Shown here one piece after another: positions 1 to 11,976 of a stretch of 64,000 nt of DNA; within the stretch, counting starts at the first letter, position 1, and each line of letters begins with the position of its first letter. Origin of the DNA: Lanius collurio (taxonomy: Eukaryota; Chordata; Aves; Passeriformes; Laniidae); the NCBI GenBank assembly GCA_020086605.1, contig JACBWW010000003.1, positions 57,955,847 to 58,019,846 on the forward strand, given 5' to 3'. Position numbers and translations under genes: made by a program. The notes under the pieces are model-generated. The model made no database searches and was not told the origin of the DNA. It was given only the letters and a program-made list of their open reading frames with translations.

Positions 1-212
1 AGCACATGGAAAGAAAATTTACACAGCAGCATGATGGTGGCTTGGCAACTACTGGAGGAGGGAGGGAAAAAAAATAGGAACAGAAAAAACACATGCAACT
101 CTTTCAAATTCCAACTTTACAACTGAGTCCCCTGGCCTTCACTGCAGCAGGTATAAGCAACCCTACTGTTACCATTTGAAATGCACCAGCTGTGAAGGGC
201 TGAGAGACTTAC
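1..212 (-). other. CYRIB: Start of the CYRIB intron after the coding exon
   Basis: On the minus strand this is the 5' end of the intron that follows the first coding exon, beginning GTAAGT at 212. It is AT-rich and no further exon is visible before the window ends at base 1. Confidence 0.85.
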
Positions 213-285
213 TTTCAAAATCCAAGAAAAAATGTGCTGCATTGTGGTCTATGTCCCTGGTTAGCACCTTAATGAGATTACCCAT
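213..285 (-). CDS. CYRIB: CYRIB (FAM49B) first coding exon, N-terminal 24 codons
   Basis: The minus strand reads ATG at 285-283, then 24 codons plus one base, beginning MGNLIKVL and ending FFLDFE, before a strong donor (GTAAGTCTC, 212-204). The N-terminus matches what I know of CYRIB/FAM49B and not its paralogue CYRIA, which has a different stretch after MGNLLKVL. The start is in strong Kozak context (G at -3, G at +4). CYRI proteins bind active Rac1 through a CYFIP-like DUF1394 domain and restrain the WAVE/Scar complex, limiting Arp2/3-driven lamellipodia. The family is known to be N-myristoylated on Gly2, and this exon supplies that Met-Gly start. The split codon (A then two bases from the next exon) continues off the left edge, so the Rac-binding core is not in the window. 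The untranslated part of the exon is 286-295, and the acceptor CT/AG is at 296-297. Identity rests on recall of the family sequence, not a search. Confidence 0.93.
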
Positions 286-325
286 GCCAGCAAACCTAAA
301 AATAAAAATGGCAAAATAATTTAGT
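286..325 (-). promoter_or_regulatory. CYRIB: 5'-UTR tip of the coding exon and its splice acceptor
   Basis: Bases 295-286 on the minus strand are the 10-nt untranslated leader of the coding exon. They are preceded by an AG acceptor (297-296) and a T-rich tract running upstream on the minus strand over about 298-325. Because the ATG sits only 10 nt into the exon, the rest of the leader must come from one or more upstream noncoding exons. This is what forces the search for a distant first exon. Confidence 0.85.
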
Positions 326-3300
326 TCCAATAACCATTTCCTATTTTAAGTACACGCCTGGGTCTTACTGGAGCAGGGCTCCCATTGAGTTTTGCACTCT
401 GGATTCATCAGTTTCTGGTGGGGAGCAGAACTCATGCACTGTACAGTGCATTTCCATGCCCCCTCTTCTTAGAGAGCAGTGTTTGTTGAAAAACTGGAAA
501 AGTTATAAGCTTTGACAAAAATAAAGATGTGAATTACTGGCTCTTTTTCATCTTTGTTTAACACATATAAAGAACATGTGACCTATGATGACTGAGCAAT
601 TGTTTTGCATAACTGCAGCACTCAGTGCCAAACAAACCCATTATTGTTTAGGACAAAAGCAACCTCAAATGGAACTGGTGTCATCATAACACTTTTTTCA
701 CTACCTCTCTGTAATCCAAAACAGATTTTGGAAAGCCTCTCAGTAGTAGTCATCTGTGGCCAATGAACAGTTTTCCCATTAAATCACAGAGTTACAAGTA
801 AAACAAAAATTAGACTTTTCCAAAACCAGGAGAAAAATCGTTTCAACAGTTCTTCTTATATTTGCTGTCACATTTCAGCTAAAAGAAATGAAAAGTAGAA
901 GAAAAATTAAATAGTTGTTAGATTACTTGAGATCAGATAAATTATCGAAACAGTTTCAAATGTTAATATAAGTTTCAGAAATCAATACCTGCAGTAGGAG
1001 TATGAAAATTGCGTTTCATAACAAAGCAGCCTTTTCATGAACCTTCCCATGTTTTACAGAGGCTGAAAATATACCTAATAACCATTGCTCTGAAATGCCA
1101 AGAGCTCACTAGAGTGGAGCTGGAAGACAAGCAACACACCACCCAAAGATCTCATCTCAAATTATTTAAGAGTAAGCCATCAACAATCTGACATTTGGAT
1201 TCAAGCACAAGATATAAACAAATCAGTTTTCAAATCAGTCTAACTATACGAACCAACAAGTATATGCTCTATTTTTTCCTGATTTTTACTTTTACTGAAG
1301 ACTCATGTTTACCTGGAGGGAGGTGGCATGACACTAAGAATCATTACTTTATTAGGAATCAAGGAAACTGAAGCAATGTGAACTCAAAATAAATTGCCTG
1401 ACAAAACAAATTTTCAGAATCTGTGTTGACAGATTTCTTGATCAAACCAAGAACAGCACACAATTTATTTTTCAGGATCTGCCAGATTCAGCAATCAAAC
1501 AAAGCTTGAAAAGGAAGGGGCAATTAATCCCAAATTGCTGAAAATAACCCAAGTCTTTGCTCCAACAGCTTCTACAGAATGACCAAATGACTGTTAAGAA
1601 TCTAGATTTTTAGCACTGGAACTTTGAGTGCAACCCAGCTGATTGCAAGGGATTCTGCACACAGCACTTCATCAGGAGATGTATGCTGTCTTTTTCACAT
1701 GTTCAACCTTCTCCTTTAAACTCAAGAAAATGCAAGATCTGCTTCCTAATAACTTGAATTTATTTCCTGGAAATTCAGATCAGATTTCTCAGCATGTGAG
1801 AAGCACCCATTAATTCAAGGAATTTTAAAATTAGGGTGCCCAGCTGAGAGACTCTTCTTAACAACTAATCCATTAAAACATGGTTCTTCCAAGAGGCAGC
1901 TTTCTCAGGACCTTCTATGCCACAGCTTAGCAAACTATTTTAAAGCTAAATGTGCACCAATGCTGTGTAAACACACAACAGCAGAAAGAAGAGAAATTAC
2001 TTTTCCATATCTCTCAAGCCCGTTCTGTAACACAGGACTGAATAAGACACTTTGTATTTCAGAGCTTTCCAGACTATGAATGTTCTTCTTGTTGGGGAGC
2101 AGACAGGCATCCTTAAACAAGTATTTTCAACAGGACCAATAAAAAAACAGAAGCTGGTGATCCAGTCTACAGATTCAGAAACCAAAGCTCAATCTCAGAA
2201 CAGCGTATTACATATTTCAATTTCAACATTAACAAACAAGCAGAAAATATGTGGCAGTGAATAGTGCTAATGGCCTAAAGAGAGCTCCTATACCTGCTAT
2301 TACTGCTGTGCTTCAGCTGCATAACCCCTCCTCCACCAAAATATTTTCCATATCTCAAAAAAATGCCTCTATGTAGGTTTTGCCTGTGTTTTGATACTAA
2401 CCAGTCTCCTAAGAGTTTACAGGCTCATGCATGTGGTTTAAATATTGGATAACATTACTTGTGAAGGTCAGAGTAGGGGCATGCCTATAGGGTTGAAATA
2501 TTTTGAATCTAAGTTCAGAGAAGAGCATGTAGGCACTGCAGAACAGATTGTTTCACTGAGTGCCTACCACCACCTAAAAAGTAGGGAGTTGAGGACTTGG
2601 TTTTGCAATACAAACACCGTCATCCCTCAGGAAGATCTGCCAGGAAGAATAGATGGTTTATTTTCCAGGAGTTAAGTTTAACAAATAGAGAAGCACAATA
2701 AAAGTTTTGGCACAACAATGGAACAGTTGGTGTGATATTCAAGCAAAAAGATGTAACTGACCTAAAGGTAACAGCTCAGTAGAGCCTACCTGAGCAAAGG
2801 AGAGAAACTGATGAGAACAGATTAGTTTAACTATGATGGCAGCAGGATGACAAGATGAGCTATAGGAAAGTATTTCAATTTACATGACCACAAAGTTGCT
2901 TGAACACTTGTTCATAACCAAGTTCCTTACAAACCTCTCCCCTTGTGTGTTCATTTCACTGAAAAAAATCTTGATAAACTTTAGTCACATAAGATGTGCA
3001 ATCACATTTGCTTTCTTAGCAGGAAAGCATTCACTGTATGTTCAGTTTCTATGAAGTGCATGGAAATCTAGCCAAAACTGGACAAATCCAGTATTTTTCA
3101 AACTTCAATCAAGATGCACTATAACATTTACTCAAGGATCTCAAGCATTCCTTAAAACTGGAAGAGCTGCTGTGTTTTAAGAACTCTGAAAACAACAATT
3201 TCTCAAAACTGTAATCCAAGAAGACTTTAAGCTACAAAGAACTTGAAAACTCAATTAAGACAGATATTGAGAAGATGTAATTTCTCTAGCATTTTTTGGG

Positions 3301-6300
3301 AGGACACTTTCAGCTTAGCATTCAAGGTAATGAATGCAAGAGCCAAAAGGTCAGAATGTACTCTTCTGGCAAGCTAAGCACTCCCCCTTCTTGAGCTCTA
3401 AAATGACCTTTTAGAAACAGGACCATGGTGCCACCTGTGGAACTTTCCAAATTTGTGGGAGCAGCTACAGATCAATATGGTTAGACGGCCCTACACTTCT
3501 GTACATTATTTTCCTTCAGAAGGTATAGCTGAGCAGCAGGCAGAGCTCATCTGTTGTACTCAGAGGGAACACTACAGAGGGGGAAATGAAATCTGACCTT
3601 TCTGAGAAGCTGTTGTGTCAGCAGAATACCTGGACCAATCTAGAGTAAAGCAACCTAGCTCAGAGATGCATCAGGCCCCTGACAGATAAGAAAAAGATTT
3701 ACAAGAGATTCTTGTTTTGTTCAAGATGGCTCATTATTTGCAAATTTTCTGGGCCTAAAACACACGAAAGAAGGACCACTATTGGTTCTAATACTAAAGA
3801 TGATGACAATTTGCCCATAGTGTGAGAAGCAGACTACAGACTCAGCCATTACATTTACCTTCAGTGACCTCTTCTGCTATTTGATGCCCTATAAAAGTAT
3901 CACCACCATGAAGATTTTGGCAGTTCTATGAAGACTTACCTTGGTAATTAACCACACAGTGACATGCTCAGCCAGTATATTGACTTCCAACTTCCTTGCA
4001 AGTCCACAATTTCATCTGAAGTAAGTAAAATCACTGGTTTAGAAAGCCAGATGTTCTTCCAGTTAAGTAGCTCTGACACTTGCCTAGTCAAGAACATCTC
4101 CCAGCACTAACTGCACCCTTCTTGAGTATGTTGCCACATCAATAAGCCCCAATTCAAGAATTAGTTAAGCCTGTATGAAGACCAAAGCCATCAGCAAGCA
4201 CTACTGTTGATTTTAATGTCCTGCAGCTGGGCTTTGTCTTGGAACTAAATACCTGATTCAGAGCACTGACTGGTGGTGACCTCTGTGGGTGCTAACCCAC
4301 CTTTTCACCCACAACTTTTCCAACAACAAATGGAACAAAATGCACACTGAAGGTGTAATCCTCATCAAGAAGAATTCTGCAAATTGCAATATCTAACATC
4401 AAAATATTCATGTGTCCAGCCTGAACTACCCTTCAGGTCACTACCTATTTGTTTTTCCACAGCTTCAGAGCATCAACCTCTGTCCAGTTTTACTTGGTAT
4501 TCTCATTTAGAATTCAGTACACTTCAAAAGCTGAAAACCAGTTTCTCACTCATGGGCATTACTGATTTTAAAATTTTACAGTGCTGGGTCCAGAGGCAGC
4601 TCATTAGGTAAACTAACAGCCTAAGACTCAATAAAAGCACACATTTAAACCACTGAAGTTTTCTCCTGCCACAAGTCCAACATCACAAGATTAGAGCAGA
4701 ACAAAACCACTAATTTCTGTCCAGAAGCTGACTGTCCCTGTGAGGCTGCTCAGAATCCCTGCTGGCATGCTCTGCACTCCAGCACAATACTCGAGCCACG
4801 TGGAGCAGGTTATGGGAAATCGGAGCGCAAGCCAGGAACATGGCTTAAACTTGACCTACTTGCAGAGGAAGACATACGGAATGCCACATTGGATTAGGAT
4901 GATTTGGCCCATTACAGCCTTATGGGGTTGCATGATGTTGCGTGTAAGTCATGATCAGACAAGCGGAAAGCAAAGGCATATTTTCAAAACAAGTCTTGCA
5001 CGCATGCCCTTCCTGTGGAAAACATCCCCGACACATTTCAGTGCCCCCTGCCCCCCTAGGGTAAGCCCAGGGGGATTTTAATAAAAATACACAATGCAAG
5101 TAAATTCATCTGAGCACCAAAGAAATTTATCCTCTCAAACCTGAAAGAAAAACTGTGCATTAACAAGGATGTTGCTTGCAACTGGTGAGCAGCTGGAGAA
5201 CTTACTCTCATTACAGGTAAAATACCACAAAGGCATTCATAAGTGATATTTTCTATTAGTTTTTGTTCTATTGGGAGAACAGTATGCTCCCAAACTAGTT
5301 TAAAAAATCAGTTAAATAAACAGATTAAAAATATCTGGTTTTGATCCCTGAAGAAAATCTGCTTCAAGAAAACATCAGCTCATCTTTTGGAAATGTTTAT
5401 GCTATTCCCAATACTAAAATCCACAGTATGAAAACTGTACTCCCTGAAAATCTCATGTATGTAGTTAAGCACAACATTATATGGCAAGCACATCCAATGA
5501 AACAACAAACATTTTGCTTCTGGGATTTGACTTTTACATTTTGAGTTGGTCATGTAAGTGTGGCATAAACCTCCAATTTAGAGATATTTCTGGCAAAATA
5601 GTAAGCAAAAAAATATTTATAGCATTAAAAGTCTAGCATTATAGTGGAATACTACTGTATTATAACATTCACACTGCTACTACATAAACAAAACACTGAA
5701 TGTCTCCCTATACTGTTTTTCTAGAAGGATAATCCTATCAGCCTGTGAATTGTTTCAAGGCTTACTGAACAGCGTCTAGCCATGAACAGGGAGAAGAACA
5801 AAAAAAAAAATAAAAAAAGAAACGAGGCAGCAAATAGGTGTCTGCCCATATCAGCTGAATCCCAGGCAGCCCTTAGCAACACATGGCATCACAGCCTGGC
5901 AGCCTATGGGATCCCGCGTCGCTTTCTCTGCCAATGAAGCAGCAAAGCTTCACAACCAGTGAGAGCATTTCTGCCCTCAACCTCAAATGCTAGAGACTGC
6001 TGCAGAGATGGAAACAGGCTGGTAAAATGCACTGCAGGAATCACTCTTTTCTGAGTTGTAGCATTCTCCCTGGATACAAACATGTTTTTCCCAGACTAAT
6101 GCACATTTACTTCTCTTCTGAATAATGCTAGAGCAGCAGAGATGCCTTCTGACCCATTCTAATTCCTACTACTGAGGTTAGTGGTGTTTCAAGAAATAAA
6201 GATCTGTGATTATACAAACCCCCAAAGTAATACCATACATACCGGAAAATAAATAATTAGACTCAATATTAAAAAAAATAGTAGCTATCACTCATTAGCA

Positions 6301-7549
6301 CCTTCAGATTTAGGAAGAAGAAGCTTGGTGCCATTAGCTTGAAACGAGTTATATTTTGGATGAGCTGGTTTCATTTTCAGGATCCATCATAGCTCTAACA
6401 CCACTAATATTAAAGGTAACAGTTCAAATTGTGTCACCTGTGTAAATGTTCTCAATCAAACACATGAATGAAGTGCCAGAGCCACCCCCAGTTCTGCACA
6501 AGACCTGCATTTTCATTCCCTGATGGACAAGTTGTTTGAGCAAGCATTAAGGTTGCAGCAGTTTTTACGGACACTTTTGGGGCACAGTTCCCAGTCCAAA
6601 CCCGTGCCCAGACCTGCACACGGCTCTGCACTGCTGACACCCAGTGGCCACGAACCAGGGACTGCAACCAACCACAAGAATAGAAGAAATGCAGGTCAAC
6701 CCACCCCCCACAACAGCCTATATCACTGAATTATTTGGGCTTCAATCATTAGCATCTTATCACAATAATGTAAAAAGAAATTATATAGTCAGATAGGAAA
6801 TGTTTTTGTATAGGAAGATAAGTATTCAGGCTACTGAAAAGGTGTTTGAAGCTGCCTGTGATGTCAGTTCACTTGGCTAAACTGACTTTGATACAATAAC
6901 CTGTTTTAGTTGAAACTGAAGTTTTTTGTTTCAGCTTGTTTTTCTGGGGGGGGATCACACATCATCAATAAAGTCTCCTTTAGAACAAAACTGAATTCAA
7001 AACTTGTCATATCAGAAGGATGGAGGTCTGCCAGGGAAAACAGACTAGTGAATAGACTCACATTCCTCAAAACCAGAATTGTAAAGTATGGTCAAGGCAG
7101 TGTTTATTCAGTCCATTTTTCCTCTTAGAGGAAATCAAGGGAAAGGCCCTGAAGAAGCCACAGTTTCTTTAGAAGGAGTCTTACAGCCTTGTTAGTTTGG
7201 GAACATTTTAGTGGCACAGCTGACACTGAATAACGCATTTGACAGGAGCTACAATAAAATAACTAAGCATGCTCACACAAGCCTGGAATGAACCCAACTT
7301 GTCTGAAAGAATTACGCTTGTTTTTAAAACAGACCTTGTATTGAACAGGGTAGAGACTTTGCTCCAAAAATCTGCTCTGATTTACCCTTCAACAAGTAAA
7401 TTCACAATTTTTCCAAGAGTGAATCTGGGGCTAAAAAATAATTAAATTTGCTTTCATCTTTCAAAAAACCCCACAAGCCCAACATGCCTTAACTTAATTC
7501 TGCAAAATGCTCTTTTAATTCCATTACGTTGCAGCCATGGGGAAAACCC

Positions 7550-7860
7550 ACCTCTCTCAGGTCTGGGACATTTGCTCCGGAACGCAACTGACACTGAGCC
7601 TTCTCCTCCAGCACTGGAGATGTGCAGAGCCTCTTGCAGCGCTGCAATTCCCCCAAGAGAGGCCGCTGCCCTCCCGCTGGATATCCCAGAGACACGGCAG
7701 CTGGGACCAGCGTGCCCAGAGCATCCCATAGCCCAACCGCTCGGAACCAGACACGTCCCTCCCGTCTAACTGCGTTCAGTACCGTGGCATTACCCTGGAA
7801 ACACTGGCTGAGCTCGAAGTCTGCCTTTTTTCAAAGTAAACTGGGAACGTTTTTATTATT
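7550..7860. other. Small CpG-enriched patch in the intron
   Basis: About 15 CpG dinucleotides occur in roughly 300 bp (for example accgctcgg, cacgtccctcccgtc, ctccggaacg), clearly more than in the flanking AT-rich intron. On the minus strand a moderate donor, GAGAG|GTGGGTTTT, lies at about 7,551. It could be an alternative CYRIB first exon or promoter, an enhancer, or an old repeat. I cannot tell these apart from sequence. Confidence 0.35.
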
Positions 7861-8120
7861 ATTAAACCCATTTATTAAGAGCTGTGGCAGATTTACATGG
7901 GGTTTTTTTTGTTCTTTTAAGGAAAAGCTGCTTACTCTACAAAAGATGGCATGCCTTTTCAAACTGTGTTATACTACCACATTGCTAAGAAAGTTTCATA
8001 TTTCAAGGATGTCAGCCTATAATTTAAGAACCCTCAAGCTCTTGTCTCCAAAAAAAACCCAAACCCAACAGTAATTTGTATGGTAAGTCCTTCTCCTGCT
8101 AACTTTTCACCTCTGTATAA

Positions 8121-8185
8121 AGAAAAAAAGCAAAACCCCAACCAAAAATAAAAAAAAAAGCCCCAAACCCCCAAAATAAAACCTG
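8121..8185. repeat. A/C-rich low-complexity tract
   Basis: A run of A-rich blocks separated by short C-runs (for example aaaaaaaaaagccccaaaccccc), similar in character to the tract at 9.2 kb. Confidence 0.75.
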
Positions 8186-9197
8186 AAAGTTTTATCTAAA
8201 TGCTAAAAAAAAGAAGCATTGTTTCAATTCATTACTTCCTAACTAATCCAGTTGATGTGCCATTTTTCAGTTGGCATTTCACATGTGAGACAGCACTTTT
8301 CTTCCTGCCTAGTTTGATTTGGAAATGGTTATCTTTCAGAGCAGCTGAATTCCCATCTATCACTGCCACATGTTTCAGTATCAGAGCTGGATGAAGCAGC
8401 ACTGAGGATCCCACAGCCTTGACAGTGCTGCCATCTAATGCACCAGGACAAGGAGTACAAGCACCCAAATTGTTCTGCAACACTCAAGTAAAATGTTTTC
8501 TTGGAGTTTCGTTCCAAAAATGTTGCACCCTTTCAGCGCCTTGGCTTGTAATCCTGCACTAACAATTGCATGACAAATTATCTCATCACCATGCTGACAG
8601 ATATAAATAGCCATTAACATATTCCACCTCAAGGGACTTCTACTGGAATGTCACAGTGCTAAACCACAAACCTTGTGTGTATGAACCTGACACTGACTGT
8701 CCATCTGAGAATTCAGTTCAGTGACACTGAAATATCAAGGAGGAAGGGAAGGCCTATGGCCTTCCATATCACAGAGCAGGAATGGCCAGTTTCCATATTT
8801 CAGGACAGCCTTCTGATTACGCTGTGGACTTTCCTTTTTCTCAGACACCAGTCAGACACAATATGTTTGCAGAATACAGAAGGCTAATGAAGCACATCAA
8901 GATGATGATGGTATAACAGGATGAGTAGCAGGATGATGCTCCTTCCCATTCCATCTGTTTTCAGAAACAGTAACAAACAGGCAGGCATTAGGCAGGGCAG
9001 AGGGATAAAACTGGTCTCCACATGGCTGTTTATTTATATGAAGTTTCAAAAGGGATTCAGTGCAAGATAAGCATCTACAGCCATCTTTGTTACATCCAGT
9101 TACTTCTTCAGATCCCCTCATAACACATAGCACCAACTACTTCTACTGAACCTGCATAGTTTTTCTTGTTAGAATGCAAGTGTTAAAAAATTCCACC

Positions 9198-9364
9198 TAA
9201 ACAACAACAAAACCCCAACAGCAAACAAATAACCAAAAAATCAAACCAAACAAAACCACTACAAAAATCAGCCCCCCTAAAAAACAAAACAAACAAACAA
9301 AACAAACAAACAAACAACAAAAAAAAAACAACCAAAAAAACCCAACCAAACAAAAAAAACCCAC
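9198..9364. repeat. (CAAA)n-type low-complexity tract
   Basis: The plus strand is almost entirely A and C, with only two G in about 167 bp, and includes (AAAC) runs at 9,285-9,315. The CYRIB-sense strand is therefore T/G-rich. The hydrophobic open frame across it on the minus strand (Phe/Val/Leu-rich) is a product of this composition and not a membrane protein. Confidence 0.85.
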
Positions 9365-11002
9365 CTGACCACACTGGTCCAGATTCCTCTAGCTGTGCAA
9401 ATCTGATAATTTTTTATCTCATTTTCCATTTTTCCCACCATCTCAAATATTATTTTAACCTTAAAAACAAACTAAAGTTGACCAGGAAGGCTAAGATATA
9501 AGACAATTAATTCTCAGACACTTGTTGGAAATATGGAGATACGGAGAAACATTTGCTATTCTTCCGCAGTATCATACAACCTGAAATCCTTTAAGATCAG
9601 TAACAATATACAGAATATCATGCAGAGTTATGATTTTCTGCATTGGTTCATCTGTGAACTCTACAGGTCCATCTCATTCCATCTCACAAGCAGTCTGCAG
9701 CAGCTCTTGGGGAAAACCAGGTACATATGCAGAATGGAGACACATAAAGAATACATTTAATAATAACATCTGGCTCTTCAAAGTACTTGATCTGAAAATA
9801 CTTACATACTAGAAGAACCACAAATACATGGTATCACTGTTCCTGCTGTTCCCTACGCACCTGCTTACACAACAGTTCAGGTTTTACTGAATATTAAGCT
9901 TTTTTTCAGTTTTTAACCTTATTCAACAGCAACATCTAGTTCAGTTGGTCCCATTCTTTAAAGCTTAACCAAAATTTTCCATAGTGTCCAGTTCTTTACT
10001 TTGCATGGTGCTTGGGTAGGCTTTCTGTCAGTTGCTCCCAACCCTGAACACGGTTGATTCCCTGATGATTTAGGATGCTGTCAAGCATCTGGCAGCTACT
10101 TTGTCTCAGCATAGATGGAGAAGTTGAAAGAATCAGAAGTCTGACACCCCAGCTTCTGCTGAAGCAGGCACCACACGACCTTAACTTACAAACATTCTCC
10201 CTTCAATACCTGAAACACTGTTGGTTCATAGTTTCTCCAAAGAAAATAGAAGTTATTTGCTGTGTGCTGTAGCTGTTTGGTGGACAGCATTCCTCTTCCT
10301 GCAGGCAGTACCACTCCCAGCAATGCTCCTCGAGCTTTCCTAGCTTTTCTGGATGACTCAGCTTCCTGAGCAGAAGCAGAACTGCTCTAGTAGAGGAATA
10401 AGTGAAGGGTGTGAGAGGATGTGCAAAACCATGTGCACACATGCAGAGGGAAGAAAGATGGTGATCCTGGATTGCCTAGACTGGACCCACAGTCTGACTC
10501 AGTTTAGTGACTTTTATAACGTATACTTTGCAATTACACATGATCCTGTAAATTCAAAATCTGCCCTTTTAACTGCAGATATAACAACACCCCCAATGAC
10601 TTTGTAAATAAAAGCTATTAAACCAAAAAGGTACTACTGCTGCTAGCACTGGATGTTTTTCCATCGGTTCATTAAAGATTTGGAAAATACTGTTGTATGT
10701 TTGCCCAGTTCCTAGGCTCATTCCTTAACAGAGAGACACAAGTCAGTAAGCAAGGACTGTAGGCCTGAATCAACAATATCATAAACTCTCCTAAAAAAGA
10801 CAAAAATGTGACAGTTCCTCAAAACCTAGAATTCTGTAAAGTAAGTATTTTAAAACATGAATTCTGCACCAAAATAAAGACAATTACTTCAGTAATACAT
10901 TTACATGCCATATATTCCTAATTCTGAATGGAGGATTCAAATAGTTTTGGACATAGCACTAGAAAACGTTCTCTGTTCTTGTTGACTAAACTGATGACAA
11001 AT

Positions 11003-11971
11003 TGTACTGGGTTTGTGTGGCAAGGTTGTGGTGGCAGGGGGCTATAGGGGGGACTTCTGCAGGAAACTGCCCATGGCAGCCAGCTCCAGGATGGACACAC
11101 CACAAGCCAAAGCCGAGCCTGTCACTGGCAGCGGTAGAGCCTCGGAGATAATGTATTTAAGAAGAAAAATTGAGTTATGGCAGAGAAGTAGCTGTGTCCA
11201 GAGAAAAGTGAGAATATGTTAAGAGATACCAGGAGTAGGGTGTAGACAACCCAGGTCAGTGAAGAAGAAGAAGGGGGAGAAGGTGACCCTGACACTGCAG
11301 CAGAGATTTCCCTACAGCCCATGGCGAGGCAGCTGTGCCCTGCAGCCCATGGAGGTCCATGGGGGAGCAGAGATCCATCTGCAGCCCATGAAGGAGACCA
11401 TGCCAGAGCAGGCAGATGCCCAAAGGAAACTGTGACCCTGTGGGAAGCCCACAGCAGAGCAGCCTGTTCCTGCAGGATTGCACCCCATGGAAGGGACCAA
11501 CACTGGAGCAGTTTGTGTGGATCTGTAGCCCTTGGGAAGGACTCATGTCAGAGAAGTTTCTGAAGGACTGTGCCCTGTGGGAGGGACACCCCACACAGGA
11601 GCAGGGAAGGGCTCCTGTCCCTGAGGAAGAAGCAGCAGCAGAAACAACCTGTGATGAACTGACTGTAACCCCCATTGCCCATCTCCCCACACTGAGTGGG
11701 GAGGGGTGAGGTAAAGAACTGGGGATAAAGTTATGCCTAGTAAGGAAGGAGGGGTGGGGGGAAGGAGCTCTGAATCAATTGGTAATAAACACAACTAATT
11801 TTCCTAAGTTGAGTCTGTTTTGCTGGTGACAGTAACTGGTGAATGATCTCTCCCCACCCTTATATCAATCCATGAGCCTTTTGTTGAATTTTGCCTCCCT
11901 TGTCCAACTGAGAAGGAAGTGGCAGTGGCTTTGGTGGGCACCTGGCAACTAGCCTGGGTTAAGCCATCACA
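11003..11971 (+). mobile_element. Solo LTR of an avian endogenous retrovirus
   Basis: The element begins TGTACTGGGTTTG and ends AAGCCATCACA, with TG...CA termini, and is flanked by a perfect 5-bp target duplication CAAAT (10,998-11,002 and 11,972-11,976). It has a TATA-like TATTTAA at about 11,153 and an AATAAA signal at 11,784-11,789. The middle carries repeated 'cagcccatgg' type motifs (about 11,313-11,480), and the 3' part has the 'ggctttggtgggcacctggc' stretch. Both are typical of an LTR family I recognise as abundant in passerine genomes, probably ERVL-like given the 5-bp duplication. No gag, pol or env sequence is present, so this is the product of LTR-LTR recombination. It sits in the CYRIB intron in antisense orientation. 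Short open frames inside it are not genes. Confidence 0.88.
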
Positions 11972-11976
11972 CAAAT

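Larger units (their letters stand above)
296..11002 (-). other. CYRIB: CYRIB long intron, 3' part: mostly unique AT-rich DNA
   Basis: This is the intron segment nearest the coding exon. I see no coding exon or RNA gene. It holds A/C-rich low-complexity tracts at 8,121-8,185 and 9,198-9,364, and a small CpG-enriched patch at about 7,550-7,860. Open frames here (longest about 150 codons at 7,622-8,074) show no recognisable protein. Confidence 0.75.

Noticed and set aside
2931..2958. 28-nt minus-strand segment with good splice borders
   Set aside because: Joining it in its only open frame to the coding exon gives a stop, and as an untranslated exon it is no better than many chance segments of this kind.
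3951..4015. Minus-strand segment ending in a GTAAGTC donor with a protein-like reading
   Set aside because: The acceptor next to the open part is weak, and with the better acceptor the frame contains a stop. It lies upstream of the CYRIB ATG, so coding is not expected there.
11256..11709. Open frames of up to 144 codons at 11.3-11.7 kb
   Set aside because: They lie wholly inside the solo LTR and follow from its repeated motifs.
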